Source: Murimonas intestini (lineage in GTDB: Bacteria > Bacillota > Clostridia > Lachnospirales > Lachnospiraceae). Taken from it: 64,000 nucleotides of DNA. How positions within the stretch are numbered: position 1 is the stretch's first letter; each line of letters opens with the position of its first letter. The DNA lies in the NCBI GenBank assembly GCA_003148945.1, contig QGGY01000008.1, forward strand, positions 62,001 through 126,000, given 5' to 3'. Position numbers and translations under genes: made by a program. This document shows, one piece after another, positions 34,074 through 42,922 of the stretch. The notes beneath the pieces are model-generated. The model was not told the DNA's origin. It worked only from the letters and a program-made list of their open reading frames with translations, and searched no databases.

Positions 34074-35543
34074 TTAGTTACCGTTCACTCCATGCTCAGT
34101 AACACGCTCAGCTGCCTTTACCCTCATCCACTTCTCAAATGCCTCCGCGATCTTGGGGCTGAACTTTTTCCCGCTCTGATTCCTGATGTCCGCCAGGACA
34201 CTTTCCTGCGGCTTGCCCTCAACGCCTAAATAGCCAAACCTGGCCCTGTCATAAGTGTCTACTATGTGAATGATCATGGCTTCCTCAGGAATCCTGTCTC
34301 CTGAGATATGGTAAGGATATCCGCTTCCATCCCAGTTCTCATGGTGGTAAAGGATCGACAGCGCCTTATTCCTGAGTTCCGGAGCCGAATAGAGGATACG
34401 GTAGCCGACTTCCGGATGACGCTTGACTTCAAGACGCTCCGCTCTTTTCAGGGGCACATTTTTGTCCAGCACTTCCCCCGACATGGAAGCCATCCCAATA
34501 TCATGCAGATACCCCAGCTGCTGAAGATTCTGAAGCCCTTTCTCGTCATATCCCAGATACCTTCCGAATTCTGCCGCCATCACAGATACGTTTCTGCAGT
34601 GATTATGGAATCTGGGGCTTTTTTGAAATAAAGTCTTCAGGACGATATCTACTGTTTCCGACTTCTGCTGGGTGCTTCTTATGACTTTCTGGCTGTACAT
34701 GGCATCCTCGGCCGCATGGATCGTCACATTAAGCCCTTCCTCTTCTTTCCTTTTTACGGCCATTCCCCATGAGAAAGACAAAGTCAACCCGCCCAGTTTA
34801 TGGCTGGCCACTTCCCGCTCCACCCTTTCCATGTACTTCTGTACCTCATCCGGCCCAGTTTCCGGAAAAAGCCCCACGATTTCATCCCCGCCTATTCTGG
34901 CCAGCTGGTAACCTGGTCCCGCATATTTTTTAAGCGCATCAGCAACACCTATGATTGCCTTGTCTCCAAATTGATGTCCCAGAGAATCATTTATCATTTT
35001 CAGGCCGTTAAGGTCCAACACCATGACAGAGAACGGCATACCTGATTTTTCATCATATTGTTTAAGAAACTGGGTATAAAACCTTCTATTAAAAAGTCCC
35101 GTCATTGCATCACACAGATTTTCATGTGCTATCTCCTCATAGCGGGCTGCAAAGGTCTCCATGTCAGTCAATATGCACAAAATACATTTATCCTTATTTA
35201 GTCCTGCCGCTCCCACAATGCTGCTGGCAGTCACTGCCACAGGTATGCACTGTCTCTTCCCTGTGCTCAGAAAGCTTATTGCTGACGCCGCCGTCCCGCA
35301 TTCAGCTTTTTTGAGAAGAGAAAACAGTTCCCCATGATCTTTTTCTGCCACGTACCCTGTCAGAGATGCTCTGGCTTTTTTCTCCCCTCCTGTCATCCTG
35401 TAAAACTCTCTGTTTGCCATCAGTATCTGCCCGTCATCTCTGCAGACCACATAGCCTGCAGGAGCATGTTCAAAGATTTCCCGGTAGCTTAACTCTCCTG
35501 TCCCATTCTCGCTAAGCCACTCTCTTATATCGCTCTGTTTCAT
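34074..35543 (-). CDS. PAS-GGDEF-HD-GYP cyclic-di-GMP protein
   Basis: A start at 35543 gives 489 residues (an upstream ATG at 35585 has no ribosome site). Domains in order: PAS (residues about 20-130, ending IFEHAPAGYVVCRDDGQILMAN and onward), GGDEF cyclase (DAMTGLFNRRF, then ARIGGDEIVGLF at about 235), and HD-GYP phosphodiesterase (LGYLHDIGM, then HHENWDGSGYPYHISGDRIP). Both catalytic signatures are intact, with GGDEI in place of GGDEF, and no RXXD inhibitory site is evident before it. The protein could both make and degrade c-di-GMP. The last residues (VTEHGVNGN) are encoded by copy 3 of the 27 bp repeat. Confidence 0.92.
   Translation of the reverse strand: MKQSDIREWLSENGTGELSYREIFEHAPAGYVVCRDDGQILMANREFYRMTGGEKKARASLTGYVAEKDHGELFSLLKKAECGTAASAISFLSTGKRQCIPVAVTASSIVGAAGLNKDKCILCILTDMETFAARYEEIAHENLCDAMTGLFNRRFYTQFLKQYDEKSGMPFSVMVLDLNGLKMINDSLGHQFGDKAIIGVADALKKYAGPGYQLARIGGDEIVGLFPETGPDEVQKYMERVEREVASHKLGGLTLSFSWGMAVKRKEEEGLNVTIHAAEDAMYSQKVIRSTQQKSETVDIVLKTLFQKSPRFHNHCRNVSVMAAEFGRYLGYDEKGLQNLQQLGYLHDIGMASMSGEVLDKNVPLKRAERLEVKRHPEVGYRILYSAPELRNKALSILYHHENWDGSGYPYHISGDRIPEEAMIIHIVDTYDRARFGYLGVEGKPQESVLADIRNQSGKKFSPKIAEAFEKWMRVKAAERVTEHGVNGN
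34077..34103. repeat. 27 bp palindromic repeat, copy 3 (inside coding 3' end)
   Basis: The unit has arms GTTAC-G and CAGTAAC with the related core TCACTCCATGCT. It encodes the last nine residues of the PAS-GGDEF-HD-GYP protein and ends at its stop codon. It matches copies 1 and 2 with a few substitutions. Confidence 0.65.
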
Positions 35544-35566
35544 AGCCCTTATCTCCTCTTGCCTAA

Positions 35567-35602
35567 AGCGTGTTCGAAAATCCATTTTTCGGTATACACG
35601 CT
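35567..35602 (-). other. Hairpin after serine hydrolase gene
   Basis: Arms AGCGTGT (35567-35573) and ACACGCT (35596-35602) with an inner CGAAAAT/ATTTTTCG pairing lie directly after the serine hydrolase stop codon. No T-run follows on the minus strand. The inner TTCGAAAA motif resembles the hairpin at 33693-33733. Confidence 0.5.
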
Positions 35603-37468
35603 CTAATTTTCTACTGATTCCTCCTGCTCAGTCTCTGCAGTTTCCTCACTTCCGTAGATTATAGGGGCAATAGATGACTCCATAACTCTCTGGATCAGCC
35701 TGGCTCCTTTGCCATCCTTTTTATCAGACCATTTCAGTTTGCTCCCTGCATCCTGCATGATCCCCGCAAGGCCATTGAGTATGACCACCTTACCGGGAGC
35801 TTCATTAAATCTGAGCTCGATTTTTTTATCTTCAAAATATATCCTGCAGGTCCTTCTGGCTGCCTCCTCAAGAAACGATATATCCAGCTTCAGGACAAGC
35901 CTTTCATCCTCATCTCTGGCTATTGTTCCTGTAACTGCAGCCAGATATGGCTCCCCATGTTCTGTTATCTCCGTCACACAGGCCCTGCCAATGCCGATTT
36001 CTATTTTTTTATCTTCTTCACCTTCTGTAAATTCCATCCACAGTCTTCCGTTTTCCGACGTAAACCACAGCTTTTTAATGCCGTCTGTATAATTATTATG
36101 AAAAACCTGCATCATCAGCGGGAAAAAGCCCACTGAACCGCTGTCCATTATGTACCGGCGCCCCTCTGCCATGTGCATCAGATCCCTGATGCCGGCCTGA
36201 ACATTCCTGCCGGTCAAGTCAGCGGCATATCTGTCACTTCCTGCACGCCGTTCCCGTCTGCAGTACCTGCCTGACGGCTTTCTGTTTTTCCAGCCTCCCT
36301 GTTCAATCAGACTGACACCGCCTGATGCTGCCTCTGCACTGCGTATTACTGCTTTCAGATGCCTTGCCGCCTCCAAATCCTCCTGCAGAGGGCCTGCTCC
36401 AGGAGACAATTTACCTATGTATTTTTCCAGGATGCCCATGACAGCCCCCTCCTGGAAGATTTCACTGCTTCCTGCATTCGTAACAATAACCAGGTCAAGA
36501 TCTGGATATACCAGTACATTCTGTCCCAGCATGCCATTGAAATTAAAGCTGCCTTCCCTCTTTTTAGGCCAGATCTGATAGCCATAACCGCAGGAACTGC
36601 CGTCCTCATCCGTATCTATCTGTTTTTTTACAGATTCCTCTATCCACTCCTGAGCTATGATCTGCTGCCCGTTCCAGACTCCCTTACAGCGGTAGAGCCA
36701 GCCCAGCTTCGCAGCATCCTCCGGGGTCAGGAAAAGTCCCCATCCGCCTTTTGTTATACCTTTGGGACATGTCTCCCAGAATACCTTTGTTATACCAAGC
36801 GGCTCCCACAGACGCGGCCTCAGATAGTCCATCATGGTCTCGCCCGTTATTTCCGTGACAACAGCAGAGAGCATATAAGAATTCATACTATTGTACTCGA
36901 ATTTAGTACCGGGACTGTCATGAATGCCCGCCTCAAGAAATCCTTTTACCCAGTCACTTCCCGCAACAGCTCCGGTCTCGTTAAATGAGACTCCGCTTGC
37001 CATAGTAAGCAGGTGCCGGATGGTAATATCTCTCTGTCTGAGAAAACTAAAAAGATTCTGCCGGTTCTTAAATATATCTATCAGATGGTCATCCAGACTA
37101 AGCTTTCCCTCTGCTATCAGCATTCCAATTGCCATACCTGTAATGCTCTTGCACAGCGAATGTGTGATATGCCAGATCCCTCTTTTGTATGGTGCAAAAC
37201 CGCACTCACAGATGACATGTCCGCCCTTTACTGCCATGAACTGATGGATGTCACCCGTCCTGCTTTCTGAGAGCTCTTCAATCATGCCGGACAGCCAGTC
37301 CGAAGATATCCCCTGGCTTTCAGGTGTCGCCCTGGGAAACTTCTGCTGCAGCTCCCCCTGGGGAAAAGCCGGCTTCTGAGGAAAATACTCTACCCTGCTG
37401 ATGTCTGCTGTTTTTCCAAGCACCAGACTCCCAATCAGCTCAACAACTGCTTTTTGTTCCTTTAACAT
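35603..37468 (-). CDS. Beta-lactamase-related serine hydrolase
   Basis: The 621-residue protein has an N-terminal class C beta-lactamase/penicillin-binding fold: the SXXK active site is HSLCKSITGMAIG near residue 108, the YXN-like motif EYNSMNSYML near residue 195, and the HTG-like region is QNVLVYPDLDLVIVTN. Residues about 400-600 form an extra C-terminal domain of unknown role (GSVGFFPLMMQVFHNN, KIELRFNEAPGKVV). There is no signal peptide, so it appears cytoplasmic, which argues for an esterase or amidase rather than cell-wall enzyme. GGAGGCGG precedes the ATG. Its neighbours give no pathway clue. Confidence 0.85.
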   Translation of the reverse strand: MLKEQKAVVELIGSLVLGKTADISRVEYFPQKPAFPQGELQQKFPRATPESQGISSDWLSGMIEELSESRTGDIHQFMAVKGGHVICECGFAPYKRGIWHITHSLCKSITGMAIGMLIAEGKLSLDDHLIDIFKNRQNLFSFLRQRDITIRHLLTMASGVSFNETGAVAGSDWVKGFLEAGIHDSPGTKFEYNSMNSYMLSAVVTEITGETMMDYLRPRLWEPLGITKVFWETCPKGITKGGWGLFLTPEDAAKLGWLYRCKGVWNGQQIIAQEWIEESVKKQIDTDEDGSSCGYGYQIWPKKREGSFNFNGMLGQNVLVYPDLDLVIVTNAGSSEIFQEGAVMGILEKYIGKLSPGAGPLQEDLEAARHLKAVIRSAEAASGGVSLIEQGGWKNRKPSGRYCRRERRAGSDRYAADLTGRNVQAGIRDLMHMAEGRRYIMDSGSVGFFPLMMQVFHNNYTDGIKKLWFTSENGRLWMEFTEGEEDKKIEIGIGRACVTEITEHGEPYLAAVTGTIARDEDERLVLKLDISFLEEAARRTCRIYFEDKKIELRFNEAPGKVVILNGLAGIMQDAGSKLKWSDKKDGKGARLIQRVMESSIAPIIYGSEETAETEQEESVEN

Positions 37469-37658
37469 AATTGCCGCCTCCGTTTTGATATAGTATAATA
37501 CAACTTTAAATATGATACAAGTGCCTGTTTTCTGTTACTTTTCTCACGCTATTGGCCCGGGGAGTATTTTCGTGCATATTTTGTATATATTCTCCAAATA
37601 TGTTGACTTCATCTGTCTCCATGACCTAAAATAGAATCAAAACAAGGAGGGAAATCAT

Positions 37659-38399
37659 ATGTTAGATGAAGCCTTAAAAAAAGCGGTCTTAAGGAGCAGG
37701 TACTTAGTCGCCCTGTGCGGGAGCGGAATGTTGAAGGAATACGGCCAGCTCAGCATGCGCGACCCTGACCGCGCCTATGAGATTGAGAAAAAATACGGAT
37801 ATTCTCCGGAAGAAATGTTCACAAGTTCTTTTTATTCAACCCGCCCTGACAGATTTTTTGAATTCTACAGAAATGAGATACTGGCCGGAGAGGGCTGTCC
37901 CGGGGAGGCCTTTTATCATCTGGCAGACCTTTCAAAATGCGGAAAATTAAAATGCGTGATCACAAACAACGTATACAGCTATCCGGAAAAAGCCGGATGC
38001 GAAAACGTAGTTTCCCTGCATGGTGATATTGAAAATAATTACTGTCCCCACTGTAAAGAAAAATATCCCAAAGAATATATCCTCGCGTCCAAAAATGCTC
38101 CCCGCTGCAGCAAATGCGGAGCTTTACTGCGCCCCGGACTGATCTTTTTCGGACAGACAGTCGATAATGCTCTCATGAGCCGCGCCACCGCTGAGGTTTC
38201 AAAAGCTGACGTTCTTCTTGTGATCGGCTCAAGCCTGAGATTTGAACCCGCAAGGCAGTACGCCCGGTATTTTGAAGGCGACCACCTTATAGTCATTAAT
38301 CCTGTGTCCGACTACTCAGACCGCCAGGCTGACCTGGTCATAAATGAGCCGATTGCAGATACCTTAAAGAAGATTTCAGAATGGGTGGAAGAGGCTTGA
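37659..38399 (+). CDS. Divergent Sir2-family NAD-dependent deacylase
   Basis: The 246-residue protein follows the sirtuin layout. The catalytic His is in VVSLHGDIEN near residue 121, four zinc cysteines are in YCPHCKEK and CSKCGALLRPG, then GLIFFGQTVDNA and the nucleotide motif VIGSSLRFEPA. Two normally strict motifs differ: the GAGXS nucleotide loop reads CGSGML, and the TQNID motif reads TNNVYSY. Such changes may alter NAD use (for example towards ADP-ribosylation or another acyl group). AAGGAGG precedes the ATG. It is divergent from the serine hydrolase and 35 bp before the MATE gene. Confidence 0.85.
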   Translation: MLDEALKKAVLRSRYLVALCGSGMLKEYGQLSMRDPDRAYEIEKKYGYSPEEMFTSSFYSTRPDRFFEFYRNEILAGEGCPGEAFYHLADLSKCGKLKCVITNNVYSYPEKAGCENVVSLHGDIENNYCPHCKEKYPKEYILASKNAPRCSKCGALLRPGLIFFGQTVDNALMSRATAEVSKADVLLVIGSSLRFEPARQYARYFEGDHLIVINPVSDYSDRQADLVINEPIADTLKKISEWVEEA

Positions 38400-38434
38400 T
38401 TTTTAATTCTAGCGCGAGGGATGGATTTTACTAA

Positions 38435-39835
38435 ATGAAAAAGAATATGATCAAAACTAACCACATTACTGAAGGAGTCATCTGGAAACAGTTGCTGCTG
38501 TTCTTCTTTCCAATTGTACTGGGTACCTTTTTCCAGCAGTTCTACAATACCATAGACGCTGTCATCGTAGGGCGTTTTGTTGGCAAAGAGGCTCTTGCCA
38601 GCGTGGGAGGCTCAGCCGGCCAGATCATCAACCTGGTAGTTGGCTTTTTCACAGGCCTCACAGCCGGAGCAACTGTTATCATATCCCAGTTCTACGGGGC
38701 AAGGGACGGCAAAAGCCTGGGGGAGAGCATACATACAGCCTATGCCTTTTCTCTGGCAGGCAGCGTTATCATTACAATAGTCGGCATCCTGCTGGCCCCT
38801 TATATGCTTGAAAAGATGAATACGATGCCTGAATTGATGGCAGACTCCACTGCTTATCTGCAGATCTATTTTGGCGGAATAGTTTTTGTCTTCATTTATA
38901 ATATAGGCTCAAGTATCCTGAGAGCTGCCGGGGATTCTAAAAGGCCTCTTTACTACCTGATCGTCTGCTGTTTTTTAAATATTGTGCTTGATATCCTTCT
39001 GGTGGTCGTGTTCCCTCTGGGTGTGGCAGGCGTAGCTATTGCCACTCTGGCATCACAGGCTGTCAGTGCTGTCCTTGTAACAAGGGCTTTAATGAAATCA
39101 AGTGACATTCTTTCACTGTCCTTAAAGGAAATAAGGTTCCACAGGAACGTGCTGCGCTCCCAGCTCCGGATAGGCCTTCCGGGCGGGCTTCAGTCTGTGA
39201 TGTACAGTTTTTCCAATATAATCATCCAGGCAGCGCTGAACCAGTTTGGCACCGATACCACAGCTGCCTGGGCCGCCTACGGAAAGCTGGACGCTATCTT
39301 CTGGATGATCAGCGGCGCCTTCGGCATAGCCATCACTACTTTTGTGGGGCAGAATTTTGGCGCCGGCAAATACGACAGGATCAAAAAAAGTGTCCGCATC
39401 TGCCTGTTCATGGATTTTTCAGTGGCCGCTATCCTGGTGGTTTTCCTGATGCTCGCCAGAGTTCCGCTTTTTAGCATCTTTACAGCCGATGACAACGTAA
39501 TTCAGATCGGTTCAAAAATGCTGGAGATGATCACACCCTGTTATGTGTTCTTTGTATTTATAGAGATCCTTTCCGGAGCCCTGCGGGGTATCGGGGATGT
39601 GCTTATCCCAATGCTGCTGACCATGTTCGGCATCTGCGCGCTCAGAATAGTCTGGGTGGCAATCGCAGTTCCAGTAAGCCCCTCCGTATCGACAATTATC
39701 TTCAGCTATCCTATAACATGGGTGCTTACATCGATCCTGTTTATCATTTATTATGTATACAAGCAGAAGCGTCTGTTTCTGAAAGGAGCTGCCAGTAAAT
39801 CAAAGACCCCCGCAGCAGTCACCAAGGTCAAGTGA
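38435..39835 (+). CDS. MATE-family multidrug/cation exporter
   Basis: The 466-residue protein has twelve predicted hydrophobic segments in two similar halves. The N-terminal half begins WKQLLLFFFPIVLGTFFQQFYNTIDAVIVGRFVG, and LASVGGSAGQIINL is a typical MATE helix. The second half begins RIGLPGGLQSVMYSFSNIIIQAALNQFG. The family exchanges Na+ or H+ for drugs or metabolites. The ribosome site is weak (GAGGGATGG). It follows the sirtuin gene by 35 bp and may be co-transcribed. Confidence 0.93.
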   Translation: MKKNMIKTNHITEGVIWKQLLLFFFPIVLGTFFQQFYNTIDAVIVGRFVGKEALASVGGSAGQIINLVVGFFTGLTAGATVIISQFYGARDGKSLGESIHTAYAFSLAGSVIITIVGILLAPYMLEKMNTMPELMADSTAYLQIYFGGIVFVFIYNIGSSILRAAGDSKRPLYYLIVCCFLNIVLDILLVVVFPLGVAGVAIATLASQAVSAVLVTRALMKSSDILSLSLKEIRFHRNVLRSQLRIGLPGGLQSVMYSFSNIIIQAALNQFGTDTTAAWAAYGKLDAIFWMISGAFGIAITTFVGQNFGAGKYDRIKKSVRICLFMDFSVAAILVVFLMLARVPLFSIFTADDNVIQIGSKMLEMITPCYVFFVFIEILSGALRGIGDVLIPMLLTMFGICALRIVWVAIAVPVSPSVSTIIFSYPITWVLTSILFIIYYVYKQKRLFLKGAASKSKTPAAVTKVK

Positions 39836-39939
39836 GCCTGACTTTGGCCCGTTGCCCGCGTGAATAAAGGCGGTCCGGCTGAACTTTTACACTGCAACAT
39901 CAATATCTGAACTTTCATATGGCAAGTCTCCTCCTCCTA

Positions 39940-39948
39940 TGCTATAAT
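39940..39948 (+). promoter_or_regulatory. Extended -10 promoter of membrane protein gene
   Basis: TGC plus TATAAT lies 36 bp upstream of the next start codon. A -35 hexamer is not evident. Confidence 0.45.
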
Positions 39949-39984
39949 GGCTGTATATTCTAATCTTGCGGAAGGAGAGAAATT

Positions 39985-40542
39985 ATGTTTGAAGAAACAA
40001 GAAGAACTGCAGGCCGGGGGCTAATGTTTGTATTTACCGGCCAGATAGTAGCTCTGTTTAGCTTTATCCCGTTTCTGGGGCTGGCCGCACTTATCATCGG
40101 CGCTGTCATCTCCCTTTATGGGCTCTACACCCTGTCACAGGCAACCATAGACTATAAGAATGCATTCACGCTTACTCTTGTGGGAATGGTCATCGGCATT
40201 CTCGCCAACTTCTTTACAGGGGGATTTATGAGCGGTGTGTTAAGTATCCTGAAAAATATCATCAGTTTCCTGGTAGTTTATTACGTGTGCACCAGCACAG
40301 GGCAGCTGCTTTCAGGGATGAGTATGGCTCAGGCCTATACGCAGGCAGAGCGCGCACGCACAATATGGATGCTGTATGCAGTATGTATGGCTATCTCTAT
40401 TGTCTGCGGACTTCTGTCTTATATACCGATCATCAATATTATGGCTGCTCTTGTAAGTGTTGTGACAGCCGTTGTACAGCTGGTGGCTTCCATCCTTTAT
40501 CTTATTTTCCTCTGGAACAGCCAAAAGCTTTTACAGCTATAA
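39985..40542 (+). CDS. Small integral membrane protein, unknown function
   Basis: The 185-residue protein has about five hydrophobic segments: FVFTGQIVALFSFIPFLGLA, a second ending in GLYTLS, FTLTLVGMVIGILANF, MLYAVCMAISIVCGLLS and VVTAVVQLVASILYLIFLW. Charged residues are few. I recognise no conserved family motif. GGAAGGAGAG precedes the ATG and a clear promoter lies upstream, which supports it as a real single gene. Confidence 0.75.
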   Translation: MFEETRRTAGRGLMFVFTGQIVALFSFIPFLGLAALIIGAVISLYGLYTLSQATIDYKNAFTLTLVGMVIGILANFFTGGFMSGVLSILKNIISFLVVYYVCTSTGQLLSGMSMAQAYTQAERARTIWMLYAVCMAISIVCGLLSYIPIINIMAALVSVVTAVVQLVASILYLIFLWNSQKLLQL

Positions 40543-40561
40543 ATATTTAATAAATTTTTAA

Positions 40562-40590
40562 TTGATTTTTCTCAAAAAGTATGTTAATCT
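40562..40590 (+). promoter_or_regulatory. Possible promoter of riboswitch-hflKC transcript
   Basis: TTGATT, a 17 bp spacer and TAATCT place a start site near 40597, just at the beginning of the riboswitch. The -10 match is poor, so this is tentative. Confidence 0.3.
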
Positions 40591-40597
40591 TTTGACA

Positions 40598-40700
40598 AAG
40601 AAAAGGGAGTAGCTGCCATCGATATAATAAATAAGATGGTACATGGTGTCGTCAGTACGATAGCGATATCCGCATCATGTAAGTGATTAGCAAGACTTTT
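40598..40700 (+). promoter_or_regulatory. yybP-ykoY (manganese) riboswitch
   Basis: The conserved blocks of the family appear in order: AAAAGGGAGTAGC (40601-40613), GTCGTCAGTACG (40648-40659), a CCGCATC segment, and TTAGCAAGACTTTT (40687-40700). This parallels the B. subtilis ykoY element (AAAGGGGAGTAGC, GTCGTCAA, AGCAAGACCTTT) recalled from the literature. The 5' AAAAG can pair with 3' CTTTT to form P1. The 3' block is shared with the first arm of the terminator that follows, as in an ON switch: Mn2+ binding would keep P1 formed and prevent termination. Confidence 0.85.
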
Positions 40701-40736
40701 ATTTCAGGCCCGGCCTGGAATAGAAGTCTTTTTTTT
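40692..40736 (+). terminator. Riboswitch-controlled intrinsic terminator
   Basis: Arms AAGACTT (40692-40698) and AAGTCTT (40724-40730), with inner CAGGCC/GGCCTG, are followed by eight T residues. The first arm overlaps the 3' end of the riboswitch aptamer, so the two structures exclude each other. Confidence 0.88.
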
Positions 40737-40789
40737 ATAAAAAATTATACACGCAGTCTTAAGCTGCTCCTTATCTTCAACATGATGAC

Positions 40790-40827
40790 TGCCGGAACAC
40801 TAAAAACCATGGTTTAGCATACCGGCA
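40790..40827 (+). other. Hairpin between riboswitch terminator and hflK
   Basis: TGCCGG/CCGGCA outer arms (40790-40795, 40822-40827) and CTAAA/TTTAG inner arms form a hairpin ending about 24 bp before the hflK start. It has no T-run. It may affect ribosome access. Confidence 0.4.
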
Positions 40828-40850
40828 CTGCAACCGGAAGGAGAACGATT

Positions 40851-42017
40851 ATGAAGATACCAAACGGACAAGATTTCTTTAAAAGAAAGACACAATTTAA
40901 TACCGGCTCAGACAGTACATACCATTCAGGCGGCAGTTCCGGCAGATCAGGCGGCCGCATTAAACGGACTGTCATTATAGTGATTGCCGCAGTTGTTTTT
41001 GTTTTCCTGGGCATGGGCGCATTTTACCAGATACAGGAGCAGGAACAGGCAGTGCTTATCACTTTTGGAAAACCTAAAGCTGTCACGGAAACAGGACTCC
41101 ACTTTAAGCTTCCTGTTATCCAGCAGGTAAAAAAAGTGAACACGACTATTCAGGGATTTCCTATCGGATATGATCCCGCAACAAATGAACCTCTTGATTC
41201 AGAAAGTGTGATGATAACAAATGATTATAATTTTATCGATGTTGATTTCTTTGTTGAATACAGGATCTCTGATCCTGTCCAGTATCTGTACGCTTCTAAA
41301 CAGCCTGAAGATATTTTAAAAAATATCGCCCAGGGCAGCATACGTACTGTCATAGGAAGCTACAAGGTAGATGATGTACTGACTACTGGAAAGAGTGAGA
41401 TCCAGGCCAAGATAAAAGAAATGATCCTCACCAAGATGGAGGAACAGGACGTGGGCATCCAGCTGGTAAATATCACCATTCAGGATTCTGAGCCCCCCAC
41501 TGTTGAAGTAATGCAGGCCTTCAAAGCTGTGGAGACAGCCAAGCAGGGAAAAGAAACTTCTCTGAATAATGCAAATAAATACAGGAATGAAAAACTTCCT
41601 GAGGCTGAGGCAACAGCTGACCAGATCATCAAAAATGCCGAGGCAAAAAAACAGACACGTATAAATGAGGCTGAGGCCCAGGTTTCACGATTTGATTCCA
41701 TGTATGCGGAATATGAAAAAAATCCTGTAGTAACAAAACAGAGGATGTTTTATGAAGCCATGGAAGAAGTCCTTCCGGGCATGAAGATCATAATAGACAA
41801 CGGCGATGGTGTGCAGAAGGTGCTCCCTCTTGATTCTTTCACAGGAGACAGCAGCGCTGAATCACAGACAGGTACTCAGACGCCCAAAACTGCAGATCCA
41901 CAGAAACCTGCCGCTGAAAAGGCCGCACCTGCCGGCACTGAAGCTAACAGCAGCTCCGGGGAGGGCAGCCCTTCAGAGGATGCGGCACCGGAACAAGAAA
42001 CTGAAGCAGGCAATTAG
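40851..42017 (+). CDS. hflK: HflK-like SPFH membrane protein
   Basis: The 388-residue protein has a short Gly/Ser-rich cytoplasmic start, one membrane helix (TVIIVIAAVVFVFLGMGAFYQI near residue 42), and an SPFH/band 7 domain (AVLITFGKPKAVTETGLHFKLPVIQQVKKV). A coiled coil follows (EKLPEAEATADQIIKNAEAKKQTRINEAEAQ), as in HflK, then an acidic/proline tail. HflK pairs with HflC to cage the FtsH protease in E. coli. GGAAGGAG precedes the ATG. It lies 114 bp after a manganese-riboswitch terminator and 12 bp before hflC. Confidence 0.92.
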   Translation: MKIPNGQDFFKRKTQFNTGSDSTYHSGGSSGRSGGRIKRTVIIVIAAVVFVFLGMGAFYQIQEQEQAVLITFGKPKAVTETGLHFKLPVIQQVKKVNTTIQGFPIGYDPATNEPLDSESVMITNDYNFIDVDFFVEYRISDPVQYLYASKQPEDILKNIAQGSIRTVIGSYKVDDVLTTGKSEIQAKIKEMILTKMEEQDVGIQLVNITIQDSEPPTVEVMQAFKAVETAKQGKETSLNNANKYRNEKLPEAEATADQIIKNAEAKKQTRINEAEAQVSRFDSMYAEYEKNPVVTKQRMFYEAMEEVLPGMKIIIDNGDGVQKVLPLDSFTGDSSAESQTGTQTPKTADPQKPAAEKAAPAGTEANSSSGEGSPSEDAAPEQETEAGN

Positions 42018-42029
42018 GAGGGAACGATT

Positions 42030-42902
42030 ATGAAGAAAAAACATGTAATAGGTATTATAGTGGCTGTGGCAGCAGTCATCATCCTTGGTTCCTCTGTAGT
42101 TGTGACGAACCAGAATGAGTATAAGCTGATACGGCAGTTTGGAAAAGTAAACAGGGTCATTGACTCTGCCGGGCTGGGCCTGAAGCTTCCTTTTATCCAG
42201 TCTGCAGACACACTTCCAAAGGAGACGCTGCTCTACGATCTGGCCCCTTCAGATGTGATCACAAAGGATAAAAAGACCATGATCAGTGACAGCTATATAC
42301 TCTGGAAGATCGAGGATCCTTTAAAGTTTGCCCAGACACTGAATTTTTCAATTTCAAATGCTGAAAACCGCATTAACACTGCTGTCTACAATGCCACAAA
42401 AAATGTAATCAGCAGCATGAACCAGGACGAGGTCATAACAAGCCGGGACGGCCTGTTATCTGACATGGTAATGGCCAATATAGGCAGCAATATGGAGCAA
42501 TACGGCATTAAGCTGACTGTATTCGAGCTGAAGCAGCTGGACCTTCCTGATGACAATAAAGATGCCGTCTATGAGCGGATGATCTCTGAACGCAACAACA
42601 TTGCAGCTACCTTCACAGCTGAGGGCGACTCAGAAGCTAAGGTGATCCGCAACACTACGGACAAGGAAATTGCCATACAAATATCAGAGGCCAGCAAGCA
42701 GGCTGAAATCCTTATCGCTGAAGGCGAGGCTGAATATATGAGAATTCTCTCAGAGGCATATTCTGATGAAAGCAAAACGGACTTCTACTCCTACGTGCGC
42801 AGCCTGGATGCTTTAAAAGCTTCTATGAAGGGCGGAGACAAAACTGTCGTCCTCTCATCAGATTCACCCATAGCCCAGATATTTAACGGCGCCGTACAGT
42901 AA
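42030..42902 (+). CDS. hflC: HflC-like SPFH membrane protein
   Basis: The 290-residue protein has an N-terminal membrane helix (VIGIIVAVAAVIILGSSVVV) followed directly by the SPFH domain (EYKLIRQFGKVNRVIDSAGLGLKLPFIQSADTL). The conserved HflC stretch MISERNNIAATFTAEGDSEA and a helical region (ISEASKQAEILIAEGEAEYMRIL) follow. It should form a hetero-oligomer with the HflK product in the membrane. It ends 21 bp before a strong terminator, closing the two-gene operon. Confidence 0.93.
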   Translation: MKKKHVIGIIVAVAAVIILGSSVVVTNQNEYKLIRQFGKVNRVIDSAGLGLKLPFIQSADTLPKETLLYDLAPSDVITKDKKTMISDSYILWKIEDPLKFAQTLNFSISNAENRINTAVYNATKNVISSMNQDEVITSRDGLLSDMVMANIGSNMEQYGIKLTVFELKQLDLPDDNKDAVYERMISERNNIAATFTAEGDSEAKVIRNTTDKEIAIQISEASKQAEILIAEGEAEYMRILSEAYSDESKTDFYSYVRSLDALKASMKGGDKTVVLSSDSPIAQIFNGAVQ

Positions 42903-42922
42903 CAAGCTTCAGATATAAATGG

